21,587 nt of DNA, from NCBI GenBank assembly GCA_023409615.1, contig JAEYRF010000239.1, positions 1-21,587 of the forward strand, read 5' to 3'. The notes beneath the pieces were generated by a model that saw only the letters and a program-made list of their open reading frames with translations, made no database searches and had not been told where the DNA came from. Of the stretch, positions 1-6,270 are shown in pieces; the stretch's first letter is position 1, and each line of letters begins with the position of its first letter. This DNA comes from Bacillota bacterium (lineage in GTDB: Bacteria; Bacillota; Clostridia; Acetivibrionales; DTU013). Both the position numbers and the translations under genes were made by a program.

Positions 1-188
1 CCATTCACCTTTGGAATCTGTATATACACTTCTTCTTCACGTATATTTTCAGGCTTTAAAAAAAGGTAGCCATTTGGTTCCTCAACATCACAATCTATAT
101 ATGTTGATGTTTTTGTTGCGGCAGCCAAATTTACTGATACCAACGTTTTTCCTGTGCCACCCTTGCCGCTTAGCACAGCGATTTTCAT
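1..188 (-). CDS. MinD-superfamily P-loop ATPase (Mrp/NBP35-like, ferredoxin-inserted type), 3' part cut by window edge
   Basis: Reading from the start at 188, the first 62 residues are visible and the gene runs off the left edge. The protein begins MKIAVLSGKGGTGKT, a deviant Walker A motif with the signature lysine of MinD/ParA/Mrp ATPases. It continues with YIDCDVEEPNGYLFLKPE, the form typical of MinD-like ATPases that carry an inserted two-cluster ferredoxin domain; that domain would lie outside the window. The ribosome site GGAGG sits 8 bases before the ATG, inside the end of the upstream NifX-like gene, so the two are probably co-translated. Family knowledge suggests a role in iron-sulfur or metal cluster assembly or in a redox-linked complex. 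The exact substrate is unknown. Such ATPases often occur as tandem pairs, so a second copy may follow outside the window. Confidence 0.9.
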   Translation of the reverse strand, partial: MKIAVLSGKGGTGKTLVSVNLAAATKTSTYIDCDVEEPNGYLFLKPENIREEEVYIQIPKVN

Positions 189-189
189 A

Positions 190-558
190 TTATTTGCCTC
201 CGTGTCCGTGTAATCCGGCATGTATTTCATTTAGTAAAGGAAGTTTTCCGGCAATGAAGGCATCAATATTATTTTTAGCTGAAGCAGTTGTCGTTTTATA
301 TATTTCAATTTCAGCGGATTTAAGCACATTAGCTGCATTTTCGCCACATCGGGGAGTAAGTAAAGCGTCCACTTTATTATCAACGATTATTTGTGCTGCC
401 TTAATTCCTGCTCCCCCTGCACTTGCTGAAGCGCTGTTGTCAAGGAATACACTTTTCTGGGTATCGGTATCATAAATCAGAAAATAGGGAGTGCGCCCAA
501 AGGATATACACACGTTCGAGATCAAGCTTTTCTCATCTACCGGAATTGTTATCTTCAT
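190..558 (-). CDS. NifX/NifB-type dinitrogenase cofactor-like protein (122 aa)
   Basis: A compact RNase H-like fold protein of the dinitrogenase iron-molybdenum cofactor family. It starts MKITIPVDEK and contains the family pattern SASAGGAGIKAAQ (about residues 42-54), DALLTPRCGENA (about 64-75) and a His/Gly-rich end (HAGLHGHGGK). I chose the ATG at 558 because GGAGG lies 6 bases upstream and the family begins at this point; an upstream in-frame start would add 13 unsupported residues. It lies between the DUF134 regulator and the MinD ATPase on the same strand. Small stand-alone members of this family in anaerobes are thought to bind or carry metal clusters rather than serve nitrogenase. No nitrogenase genes are visible here, so the specific client is unknown. 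Confidence 0.9.
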   Translation of the reverse strand: MKITIPVDEKSLISNVCISFGRTPYFLIYDTDTQKSVFLDNSASASAGGAGIKAAQIIVDNKVDALLTPRCGENAANVLKSAEIEIYKTTTASAKNNIDAFIAGKLPLLNEIHAGLHGHGGK

Positions 559-631
559 AAGAATCCTCCGTTCTATTTGTTTAAACTTTAAAGACACATA
601 ATAAGCTCAGTAACCTTTTCAGAATATATAA

Positions 632-1009
632 TCAGTTACCTTGGTCCTCTCCATCTGTAAAGCATCTGCCGCGCCTATGCCTACGGCATCCACGACCACA
701 GCCATTCCCAAAGTCGTCACAAAGCCTATATTCACCTCCCTCAATAAATAGGACATTTCCGTTAACTAACGACTCAGCTAATTTTTTTCTAGCCTCGTTA
801 TAAATGCCTTGAACGGTACTGCGAGCCACATTCATCTGCGTAGCACACTCTTCTTGTGTAAAGCCTTCCAAATCGATAAGTCTTATTGTTTCATACTCAT
901 CAACAGTCATGATCACATAGTTTTCTGCATCCGCAGATGTATCAAGAGGGCCAAATTTACTAATCTCGGGCAAACAGCAAACTTTTCTCCACTTCATCGG
1001 TCTAGGCAT
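632..1009 (-). CDS. DUF134 (UPF0251) predicted DNA-binding protein with Cys/Arg-rich tail (125 aa)
   Basis: The N-terminus MPRPMKWRKVCCLPE and the following core match the DUF134 family, whose members carry a sigma-region-4-like helix-turn-helix. Here that helix-turn-helix is at about residues 50-77 (FTQEECATQMNVARSTVQGI). The last 30 residues are rich in cysteine, glycine and arginine (CGRGCRRHRRGRC), which could bind a metal or cluster; this is inference. The start has a G-rich ribosome site (GGGGGG) a few bases upstream. It follows the DUF5320-like remnant and precedes the NifX-like gene, the usual context for this family. It is the natural candidate to bind the paired palindrome at 1176-1228, though the divergent Crp/Fnr gene is an alternative. 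Confidence 0.88.
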   Translation of the reverse strand: MPRPMKWRKVCCLPEISKFGPLDTSADAENYVIMTVDEYETIRLIDLEGFTQEECATQMNVARSTVQGIYNEARKKLAESLVNGNVLFIEGGEYRLCDDFGNGCGRGCRRHRRGRCFTDGEDQGN

Positions 1010-1073
1010 AATCTTTTACCCCCCATTCAAATCAGAAATAACAAGATCGTCCTCCGATTATCCCTGATACCCG

Positions 1074-1158
1074 TTATAGATTCTCTAATTGCTTTTTAAT
1101 AACTTCGAGTCGGTTTTGCAGCATAGTTTTTTGCTCATTTTCCATCCCTTCTTGGCAT
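1074..1158 (-). pseudogene. Probable decayed, frameshifted DUF5320-type gene (or two micro-ORFs)
   Basis: Directly downstream of the operon promoter a strong ribosome site GGAGGTG precedes an ATG at 1158 that encodes only MPRRDGK before a stop (1135-1137). In the +1 frame an ATG at 1145 opens a 23-residue peptide (MENEQKTMLQNRLEVIKKQL plus ENL) ending at 1074, which reads as a short amphipathic helix. DUF5320 proteins typically start MPRGDG, contain a Gly-rich middle and end in a coiled coil of this kind, and they sit beside DUF134, NifX-like and MinD genes. I infer an out-of-frame internal deletion that fused the two ends. The alternative is a real leader peptide, or sequencing error combined with deletion. 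Confidence is moderate because the peptides are so short. Confidence 0.5.
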
Positions 1159-1175
1159 ATTATTCACCTCCTTCA

Positions 1176-1228
1176 GTTTGTGGCATATGCCATTTATATT
1201 TATTATACATCGTTTGTGGCATATGTCA
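1176..1228. promoter_or_regulatory. Paired palindromic operator: two copies of GTTTG-TGGCATATGYCA
   Basis: A 17-base element occurs twice in direct orientation. Copy 1 (1176-1192) ends with the perfect palindrome TGGCATATGCCA, and copy 2 (1212-1228) has one change (TGGCATATGTCA). The palindrome centres are 36 bases apart. Copy 2 overlaps the -35 box of the minus-strand promoter and copy 1 lies just after its predicted start, the classic arrangement for repression, possibly by looping. The bound protein is either the DUF134 product or the divergent Crp/Fnr protein; the sequence alone does not decide. Confidence 0.7.
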
Positions 1229-1229
1229 A
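1202..1229 (-). promoter_or_regulatory. Consensus sigma-A promoter of the DUF134/NifX/MinD operon
   Basis: On the minus strand TTGACA (1229-1224) and TATAAT (1207-1202) are separated by 16 bases. Both boxes are perfect consensus matches. The expected transcription start is near 1195. Confidence 0.8.
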
Positions 1230-1307
1230 TAACATAACTTTCTGTATTTTTGGGTCTTTGGAATAAAAAATATGTTATACTTAAGTTCACAAAAGGAGAT
1301 CCGGCGT

Positions 1308-1964
1308 ATGTATTATTTCACATATTTACCCGTATTTGATAAACTTACAAAATTACAACAGGAAATGCTTACAAGTTCAGCTTTTGTTCGTAAGTTTAAC
1401 AAAAACGAAGTATTGTATAGCGCCTCGCAAAAATGCATGGGACTTATCCTTGTGTTGTCTGGTCAACTTCGTGCCTTTACCATATCCGATGACGGAAGAG
1501 AGATTACAATGTACCGCCTTTTTGAGCGTGATATTTGTCTCTTCTCCGCATCCTGCATAATGAACAGCATTCAGTTTGACATTACCGTTACAGCACAAAA
1601 GTACACCGAGGTTTTAGTGATTCCATCAGAAGTTTATAAAGAGATTATGGAGGTTTCCGCACCTCTTGCCAATTACACAAACGAAGTTATGGCAAGTAGA
1701 TTTAGTGATGTAATGTGGCTGATTGAACAAGTTATGTGGAAAAGTCTTGACAAAAGACTTGCGGATTTTCTTTTGAACGAAGCCAACATCGAAGGCACGA
1801 ACACACTCAAAATGACTCACGAAACTATCGGCAATCATTTAGGCAATCCAAGAGAAGTGGTAACACGAATGCTTAAGTATTTCGTGAATGAAGGACTTAT
1901 CTCACTCTCCCGTGGAACTATAGAGATTATAGACAAGGACGGACTTCAAAGGATTATTAATTGA
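1308..1964 (+). CDS. Crp/Fnr-family transcriptional regulator (218 aa)
   Basis: Residues about 20-110 form a cyclic-nucleotide-binding-like beta barrel (VLSGQLRAFTISDDGREIT is the recognisable core). A long dimerisation helix follows, then a C-terminal winged helix-turn-helix at about 169-191 (MTHETIGNHLGNPREVVTRM). Cysteines at 43, 77 and 83 are present, but they do not form the N-terminal Fnr cluster pattern, so an iron-sulfur sensor is not supported. I chose the ATG at 1308 because AAAGGAG lies 10 bases upstream. A more upstream ATG at 1272 overlaps a likely -10 box (TTATAC, 1275-1280). It diverges from the DUF134/NifX/MinD operon and shares its upstream region with the paired palindromes, so it may control that operon. 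The ligand is unknown. Confidence 0.9.
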   Translation: MYYFTYLPVFDKLTKLQQEMLTSSAFVRKFNKNEVLYSASQKCMGLILVLSGQLRAFTISDDGREITMYRLFERDICLFSASCIMNSIQFDITVTAQKYTEVLVIPSEVYKEIMEVSAPLANYTNEVMASRFSDVMWLIEQVMWKSLDKRLADFLLNEANIEGTNTLKMTHETIGNHLGNPREVVTRMLKYFVNEGLISLSRGTIEIIDKDGLQRIIN

Positions 1965-2131
1965 TAATGCAAATCGTCCCTTTCAGTTTTCATCCATCCC
2001 GCAAGGAGTGAATTTGCTGTTTTACGCTTTATCGTTACAGACTGCATCATAGAACTGAAAGCCGCCAGCAAAGTTATAGGCATTAAAACCGTTACCAAAA
2101 AGGATTCATTTTGTCTTGCTATTAGGGCAAC
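1965..2131. other. Intergenic stretch without a recognisable gene
   Basis: Between the Crp/Fnr stop and the terminator cluster I see no ORF with a start and ribosome site. One plus-strand frame stays open for about 65 codons but lacks a start codon and matches nothing I recognise. Confidence 0.5.
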
Positions 2132-2162
2132 AAAAAACCCTGTAACCTTTGGGATTACAGGG
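2132..2162 (-). terminator. Intrinsic terminator (distal, third in series)
   Basis: On the minus strand CCCTGTAA (2162-2155) pairs with TTACAGGG (2145-2138) and is followed by six T residues (2137-2132). Confidence 0.8.
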
Positions 2163-2188
2163 AAAAAAAGCCTCCCTGCGGGAAGCTT
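2163..2188 (-). terminator. Intrinsic terminator in repeat copy B
   Basis: On the minus strand AAGCTTCCC and GGGAGGCTT pair around loop GCA (2188-2168), followed by a run of T (2169-2163). Confidence 0.8.
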
Positions 2189-2278
2189 TAAAAGGTAGAT
2201 TATACCGCCTACGGCGGATAAAAAAAGCCTCCCTGCGGGAAGCTTTAAAAATGTAGCTTATACCGCCTTCGGCGGATA
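2164..2278. repeat. Tandem duplication (57/58 bp period) of a double-hairpin terminator cassette
   Basis: Copy B (2164-2220) and copy A (2221-2278) are nearly identical; the differences are a few bases between the hairpins and one loop base. Each copy holds the AAGCTTCCC terminator hairpin and a CCGCC/GGCGG hairpin (2205-2217 and 2263-2275). In copy A the second hairpin extends to GCTTAT/ATAAGC (2256-2281), so it forms a longer stem directly after the tRNA 3' end. Confidence 0.85.
2221..2245 (-). terminator. Intrinsic terminator in repeat copy A
   Basis: Same hairpin as in copy B (2245-2225), followed on the minus strand by a T run. It lies downstream of tRNA-Lys and is probably among the first terminators its transcript meets. 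Confidence 0.8.
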
Positions 2279-2283
2279 AGCTT

Positions 2284-2359
2284 TGGTGAGCCATTGCGGA
2301 TTCGAACCGCAGACACCTTGATTAAAAGTCAAGTGCTCTGCCAACTGAGCTAATGGCCC
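2284..2359 (-). tRNA. tRNA-Lys (anticodon TTT)
   Basis: A 76-base cloverleaf with an encoded CCA end (2286-2284). The acceptor arm GGGCCAT (2359-2353) pairs with ATGGCTC (2294-2288) with one G-T pair. The D-arm region reads TAGCTCAGTTGGCAGAGC. The anticodon stem CTTGA/TCAAG encloses loop CTTTTAA with anticodon TTT. The T arm contains GGTTCGAATCC. It has its own promoter upstream and a terminator array downstream, so it appears to be a single-gene transcription unit. Confidence 0.97.
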
Positions 2360-2366
2360 GTATCAT

Positions 2367-2408
2367 ATGATATATACTGTGCGGTCGAGCCACACAAGTA
2401 TATATCAT
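2367..2408. repeat. AT-rich inverted repeat between purA and tRNA-Lys
   Basis: ATGATATATACT-GTGCGG (2367-2384) pairs with the reverse complement at 2390-2408 around loop TCGAG, with one bulged base and one G-T-type mismatch. It overlaps the tRNA promoter -10 box and start region. It could be a terminator-like stem for purA read-through, though it lacks a T run, or a protein-binding site. Confidence 0.6.
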
Positions 2409-2433
2409 ACAGTAATAATCATATCTTTGTCAA
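2404..2433 (-). promoter_or_regulatory. Promoter of tRNA-Lys
   Basis: Minus-strand TTGACA (2433-2428) and TATGAT (2409-2404) with an 18-base spacer, about 45 bases before the mature tRNA 5' end. Confidence 0.65.
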
Positions 2434-2499
2434 TCATCACAAACTTAATTTTTTTTGCGGTATATATCAGCCTCAAATCCAGCTGATTTCATTTTGCAA

Positions 2500-3771
2500 T
2501 CACACAACAATAGTCTGCTCCCGGTCTTTTCCAACACCAATCATAGCAATCCGCACACCAACAAGCTCTTCTATACGCATTAGATATTTCTTCGCATTGG
2601 CCGGCAATTCTTCATATTTTCTGATGGAGGAAATGTCTTCCTCCCAGCCATCAAATTCCTCATAAACCGGTTCACATTGAGCGAGTTCTTTAAGGCTTGC
2701 AGGGAAATAACGGATTGTCTCTCCATTCCTGATATATGATGTGCAAAGCTTGATCTTATCAAGCTTGCCTATTGTATCAACGTGGTTGATCGCCAGACCT
2801 GTAAGCCCGTTTATACGCGCGGAATAACGAATCATAACCGTATCAAGCCATCCGCAGCGTCTGGGTCTCCCGGTCGTTGTACCATATTCCCATCCGAGTT
2901 CCCTGATTGTATCTCCGACTTTGTTGTTCTGCTCTGTCGGAAATGGCCCGGCACCTACTCTTGAGGTATACGCTTTTAAAATGCCATACACTTCATCAAT
3001 ATACTTCGGGCCTATTCCGGCCCCGGTACATACACCACCCGCTACAGGATTCGATGATGTGACGAATGGATAGGTTCCAAAATCCAGATCAAGGAAAGTT
3101 GCTTGTGCACCTTCAAATAATATGTTTTGATCTCTTTCCACAGCATCAGCAATGATGGCATTGACATCAGTTACATGACTTTTGAGCAATACGGCATATT
3201 GCCTATACTCTTCAATTATACTATCTGCGTCAAACCCTTTTCCGTTATAGACCTTCTCAATGATTTGATTTTTTATATTCAGATTTTCTCTCACCTTAGT
3301 AGCGAAAAGCTCCTCATCAACCAGGTCACACATACGTATCCCGCAACGTTCAGTTTTATCAGCATAAGCAGGCCCGATGCCTCTTTTGGTAGTACCAAGA
3401 TTAGCGGAACCCCTCTGATTCTCCTGCAATTCATCCATCAGTCTGTGGTAGGGCATAATGACATGCGCCCTGTTACTGATCAGAAGCTTATCTGTGCTGA
3501 TTCCCTTTTGTGAGAGATTCTCCATTTCTTTTAGCAAAACGGCAGGATCTATAACAACACCATTGCCAATGATACACGTTTTACCCTTGTGCAGTATACC
3601 GGAGGGTATCAGGTGCAAGGCATATTTGACACCATCTGCTACAATGGTATGGCCTGCATTATTTCCACCTGAAAATCTGACTACAATGTCGGAATCCTTT
3701 GCAAGCATGTCAATATACTTACCCTTGCCCTCATCACCCCATTGCGTACCAACAACTACTCTAACTGCCAT
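2500..3771 (-). CDS. purA: Adenylosuccinate synthetase PurA (423 aa)
   Basis: Joins IMP and aspartate using GTP to form adenylosuccinate, the first committed step to AMP, in the cytoplasm. The protein is full length for the family. It begins MAVRVVVGTQWGDEGKGK, the glycine-rich GTP/IMP-binding loop with catalytic Asp13, and His41 follows in NNAGHT. Further signatures are GTTKRGIGPAY (about 127-137), FEGAQ (about 199-203) and TTTGRPRRCGWLD (about 299-311). A GGGAGAAAG ribosome site precedes the ATG. It lies 33 bases after the DUF1858 gene and downstream of the two fumarase subunits on the same strand. A shared transcript is therefore likely, though the fumarase-DUF1858 gap of about 118 bases could hold a promoter. 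Nothing unusual is seen in the sequence. Confidence 0.98.
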   Translation of the reverse strand: MAVRVVVGTQWGDEGKGKYIDMLAKDSDIVVRFSGGNNAGHTIVADGVKYALHLIPSGILHKGKTCIIGNGVVIDPAVLLKEMENLSQKGISTDKLLISNRAHVIMPYHRLMDELQENQRGSANLGTTKRGIGPAYADKTERCGIRMCDLVDEELFATKVRENLNIKNQIIEKVYNGKGFDADSIIEEYRQYAVLLKSHVTDVNAIIADAVERDQNILFEGAQATFLDLDFGTYPFVTSSNPVAGGVCTGAGIGPKYIDEVYGILKAYTSRVGAGPFPTEQNNKVGDTIRELGWEYGTTTGRPRRCGWLDTVMIRYSARINGLTGLAINHVDTIGKLDKIKLCTSYIRNGETIRYFPASLKELAQCEPVYEEFDGWEEDISSIRKYEELPANAKKYLMRIEELVGVRIAMIGVGKDREQTIVV

Positions 3772-3804
3772 ATAAACTTTCTCCCATCCTACGCAGAAAT
3801 AAAA

Positions 3805-4017
3805 CTATTTTGATTCCTTTGCTTCCAGATAATCATTCAATTCCTTAACAATCTTGTCTACTTCTATACCATGAATTGCACAGGCATCTTCAAGGCTTTC
3901 TCCTGAGGATGACGGGCAGCCCAGGCAATGCATTCCAATGTTTAGCAATATTGGCACTGTTCCCCTATCCAGTTTTAGAATATCAGCAATAATCATGTCC
4001 TTAGTTACTTTTCCCAT
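3805..4017 (-). CDS. DUF1858 hybrid-cluster-associated redox disulfide protein (70 aa)
   Basis: A small one-domain protein of the DUF1858 / hybrid-cluster-associated disulfide family, recognised from GMHCLGCPSSSGESLEDACA (about residues 28-47), where the CxxC pair (CLGC) is the conserved feature. The likely role is thiol-disulfide or metal-linked redox chemistry in anaerobes; no enzyme activity is established that I can name. The ATG at 4017 has GGAGG 8 bases upstream. An in-frame TTG six bases earlier is too close to that ribosome site and is rejected. It sits between the fumarase beta subunit and purA on the same strand. No hybrid-cluster protein gene is visible in the window, so a physical partner cannot be named. 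Confidence 0.88.
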   Translation of the reverse strand: MGKVTKDMIIADILKLDRGTVPILLNIGMHCLGCPSSSGESLEDACAIHGIEVDKIVKELNDYLEAKESK

Positions 4018-4135
4018 AATCAAATCCTCCTCATCCGAATAAATTCCAAATAATTATATACTATTATTTAATAAAAATATACCCTACTTTTGCTCATCCT
4101 ATCAAAATATTGACCAATGAAAATTAATTAGAATA

Positions 4136-4702
4136 CTATAATTCACAAGAAGTTTGAAATTTTTTCCGCCCGATTTCATACAGATCCGCTCCTGTTGAAT
4201 CTATTACAACCGTTGCCGGGAAATTCATCACTGTCAGCTTTCTCAATGCTTCCGGCCCCAGTTCCGGGAAAGCTATGATTTCATCGGCTATTATACACTT
4301 TGAAAGAAGTGCACCGGCTCCCCCTGTTGCGCCAAAATAAACAGCGCCATATTGGATCATTGCATCAACGACCTGCCGGTTTCTGAGACCTTTCCCGATC
4401 ATTCCGGTGAGACCCAATTCGATGAGCCGGGGTGCATATGCATCCATTCTACTGCTGGTGGTCGGGCCCACGGAGCCAATGACCCGACCGGGACCTGCCG
4501 GGCATGGACCGGCATAATATATAATCTGATTACGTATGTCGAACGGCAGCTCCTTCCCATCGTTCAATAATGCTATGAGCTTCTTGTGAGCAGCATCACG
4601 GGCAACATATATGATTCCGGTGAATTCAACCGGATTGCCTGCCTTCAATAATCTGGCCGAACTATTTGTAAAGGGAGTTTCGATTTTAATAATATCCGCC
4701 AC
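4136..4702 (-). CDS. Class I fumarate hydratase, beta (C-terminal) subunit (188 aa)
   Basis: The smaller subunit of the two-subunit iron-sulfur fumarase/tartrate dehydratase family, which interconverts fumarate and malate. Diagnostic stretches are YYAGPCPAGPGRVIGSVGPT (about residues 63-82), TSSRMD, and the glycine-rich GLTGMIGKG (about 98-106) followed by YFGATGGAGALLSK (about 123-136). The length is as expected for a stand-alone beta subunit. It follows the alpha subunit after a gap of about 100 bases that holds a repeat-like fragment. Both subunits are needed for the active enzyme. L-tartrate dehydratase is the main alternative by homology. The fumarase call rests on the usual context in anaerobes and on the neighbouring purA, and the substrate is not proven. 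Confidence 0.93.
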   Translation of the reverse strand: MADIIKIETPFTNSSARLLKAGNPVEFTGIIYVARDAAHKKLIALLNDGKELPFDIRNQIIYYAGPCPAGPGRVIGSVGPTTSSRMDAYAPRLIELGLTGMIGKGLRNRQVVDAMIQYGAVYFGATGGAGALLSKCIIADEIIAFPELGPEALRKLTVMNFPATVVIDSTGADLYEIGRKKFQTSCEL

Positions 4703-4737
4703 GAGAATTCCTCCATGTCTATAAAACTCTGTTGTAC

Positions 4738-4763
4738 AGAACCGTCCCCTTTTCTACGGAACA
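4738..4763. repeat. Fragment of a GGGGACGGTTCT-type dispersed repeat
   Basis: The plus strand contains AGAACCGTCCCC (4738-4749) followed by a short inverted partner (CCGT/ACGG). The same 12-base core recurs at 20588-20599. Many Firmicute genomes carry scattered GGGGACGGTTCT-type palindromes, so this is probably a worn copy sitting between the fumarase subunit genes. Confidence 0.45.
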
Positions 4764-4802
4764 GTTTCTTCATTAAATGGTCTCCTCTTTAAGCTAGCCT
4801 CA

Positions 4803-5645
4803 TTAAAGCACTGCATGCGCATGTCGGGTAACATGACAGCTCATGTTGAGAGCCACAGGCAGCCCTGCAATATGCGTTGGAAACACATCAATATTAACCG
4901 CCAGGGCAGTAAGTCTTCCGCCAAGGCCCGCGGGCCCGATTCCCAGACTATTCACACGCACAAGCATTTCTTCTTCTAATTTACGTAGATCTTCATCCGC
5001 ATTACGCTGGTTTACAGGGCGCAGTAGAGCCTTCTTAGCAAGGATTGCGGCTTTTTCCATTGTGCCGCCGATTCCGACACCAACAATGACTGGAGGGCAT
5101 GGATTTGGACCTGCCTTATCTACCATTTCCTCAATAAATGATTTTACACCCTCTACCCCGTCAGACGGTTTCAGCATCCTTACTCCGCTCATATTCTCAC
5201 TGCCAAACCCTTTTGGTGCCAACGTTATCTTCAGACTGTCTCCATCAATAATATTATAATGGATTACTGCAGGCGTGTTATCGCCGGTATTGATTCTTTT
5301 AAGAGGATCCGATACTACAGATTTCCTTAGAAAACCCTTCTCATAACCTCTCCTGACACCTTCATTGATGGCAGACTCAAGGCTTCCCCCTACAATATGA
5401 ACCTCTTGTCCAATATCAATGAAAACAACAGCCATCCCGGTATCCTGACATATTGCTATCCGCTCCTTTTCAGCGATTCTGGCGTTTTCAACAAGTTGTG
5501 TAAGCAATATACGCCCGGTCTCCGATTCCTCAGAGTTAACACCTTCTTCAAGAGCCTCCATAATATCACTATTCAAATCAAAGTTCGCACTCATACAAAG
5601 TTGTTCGATCACATCTGTAATAATTGAAGTACTAATCTCTTTCAT
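4803..5645 (-). CDS. Class I fumarate hydratase, alpha (N-terminal, [4Fe-4S]) subunit (280 aa)
   Basis: The cluster-binding subunit of the two-subunit fumarase/tartrate dehydratase family. The expected three cluster ligands are visible as Cys66 (AICQDTG), Cys183 (GPNPCPP) and Cys270 (NMSCHVTRHAHA). GFGSENMSG (about 147-155) and GVGIGGTMEKAA (about 189-200) are further family signatures. I chose the ATG at 5645 because GGAGG lies 5 bases upstream and the resulting 280 residues fit the family; a longer frame reaching 5732 would add an AT-rich, implausible N-terminus. It is followed by the beta subunit, and the cluster makes the enzyme oxygen-sensitive, consistent with an anaerobe. A short perfect hairpin (5659-5673) lies just before the ribosome site. 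Confidence 0.94.
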   Translation of the reverse strand: MKEISTSIITDVIEQLCMSANFDLNSDIMEALEEGVNSEESETGRILLTQLVENARIAEKERIAICQDTGMAVVFIDIGQEVHIVGGSLESAINEGVRRGYEKGFLRKSVVSDPLKRINTGDNTPAVIHYNIIDGDSLKITLAPKGFGSENMSGVRMLKPSDGVEGVKSFIEEMVDKAGPNPCPPVIVGVGIGGTMEKAAILAKKALLRPVNQRNADEDLRKLEEEMLVRVNSLGIGPAGLGGRLTALAVNIDVFPTHIAGLPVALNMSCHVTRHAHAVL

Positions 5646-5658
5646 CCTATCCTCCATT

Positions 5659-5673
5659 GGCGCTGTCAGCGCC
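5659..5673. promoter_or_regulatory. Small perfect inverted repeat before the fumarase ribosome site
   Basis: GGCGCTG-T-CAGCGCC. In the transcript it would form a GC-rich stem a few bases upstream of GGAGG, so it could modulate translation or mRNA stability. There is no direct evidence for a function. Confidence 0.4.
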
Positions 5674-5739
5674 GCTACGTAATCATAATAAATGAATAGT
5701 TCATTAATTGCAAGTTCATACAAAATTAACAAGTTGCAT

Positions 5740-5769
5740 TAAGACTTTTATAAACTGTTTTGGTATAAT
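5740..5769 (+). promoter_or_regulatory. Extended -10 promoter for the UspA-like gene
   Basis: TGG-TATAAT at 5761-5769 gives an extended -10 with a perfect hexamer. The -35 region (TAAGAC, 5740-5745, 18-base spacer) is poor, as is usual for extended -10 promoters. Confidence 0.55.
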
Positions 5770-5817
5770 ATATTGGAAAGGTTCTTGAAATAAGGACATA
5801 TGAAAAGAGGCTATTTT

Positions 5818-6204
5818 GTGGAAACTAAGAATATACTTGTTTGCGTAACACAGCAGAAAACAAGCGAGCGCTTGATAAATGAAGCTAATGAATTGTTGAA
5901 AAATTACAATGGCAAATTACATGTAATTAATGTAGTTAAAAATGATGTGAACTTTTTGGATAGCAAAACAGAATCTGAAGCAGAAGCTCTGGAGTATTTA
6001 TTTAGCATTTCAAAAAGTATCGGAGCCAATTTGGCTGTCTTAAAATCTGATGATATCCCAGGAGCAATAGCGCAATATGCAGATGAAAATCATATACACT
6101 GCATTTTTCTTGGAAGATCACCTGTAAAGAATAAAGGAGACGCCTTCATGAAAGAGTTGGAAGTGGTGTTGAAAAAGGGAATAGAAATAAAAATTTTGTC
6201 GTAA
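5818..6204 (+). CDS. Small universal-stress-protein (UspA/KdpD-Usp type) domain protein (128 aa)
   Basis: The opening KNILVCVTQQKTSERLI resembles the Usp domain found in KdpD sensors and in stand-alone clostridial UspA proteins. A Rossmann-like alpha/beta pattern continues through residues about 30-110, ending with HIHCIFLGRSP, the usual position of the nucleotide-binding loop. The canonical G-2x-G-9x-G(S/T) ATP loop is not clearly complete, so ATP binding is uncertain. I prefer the GTG at 5818, which has AAAAGAGG 7 bases upstream and places the start where the family begins. An ATG at 5800 adding six residues is the alternative, but its ribosome site is only 3 bases away. It stands alone between the divergent fumarase operon and the HU gene. 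Confidence 0.75.
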   Translation: METKNILVCVTQQKTSERLINEANELLKNYNGKLHVINVVKNDVNFLDSKTESEAEALEYLFSISKSIGANLAVLKSDDIPGAIAQYADENHIHCIFLGRSPVKNKGDAFMKELEVVLKKGIEIKILS

Positions 6205-6270
6205 AAAAAGATGTATAGTCTTAAATACAGATTTTATGTAGTACTAATAGACTAAATTGTTGTGAAAGGC

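Noticed and set aside
190..558. Evidence for nitrogen fixation from the NifX-like gene
   Set aside because: Stand-alone small members of this family are common in non-fixing anaerobes and no nitrogenase gene is present in the window.
1308..1964. Oxygen-sensing Fnr with a 4Fe-4S cluster
   Set aside because: The N-terminal cysteine cluster pattern is absent; the three cysteines are scattered within the sensor barrel.
1966..2200. Plus-strand frame without stops for about 65 codons after the Crp/Fnr gene
   Set aside because: There is no start codon with a ribosome site, no recognisable family, and the end runs into terminator hairpins.
2163..2281. Possible CRISPR-like repeat
   Set aside because: Only two adjacent copies with no spacers; each copy is a terminator cassette.
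2106..2294. Open frame of 62 codons on the minus strand
   Set aside because: It runs through the duplicated terminator hairpins and into the tRNA; its repeated peptide simply reflects the tandem repeat.
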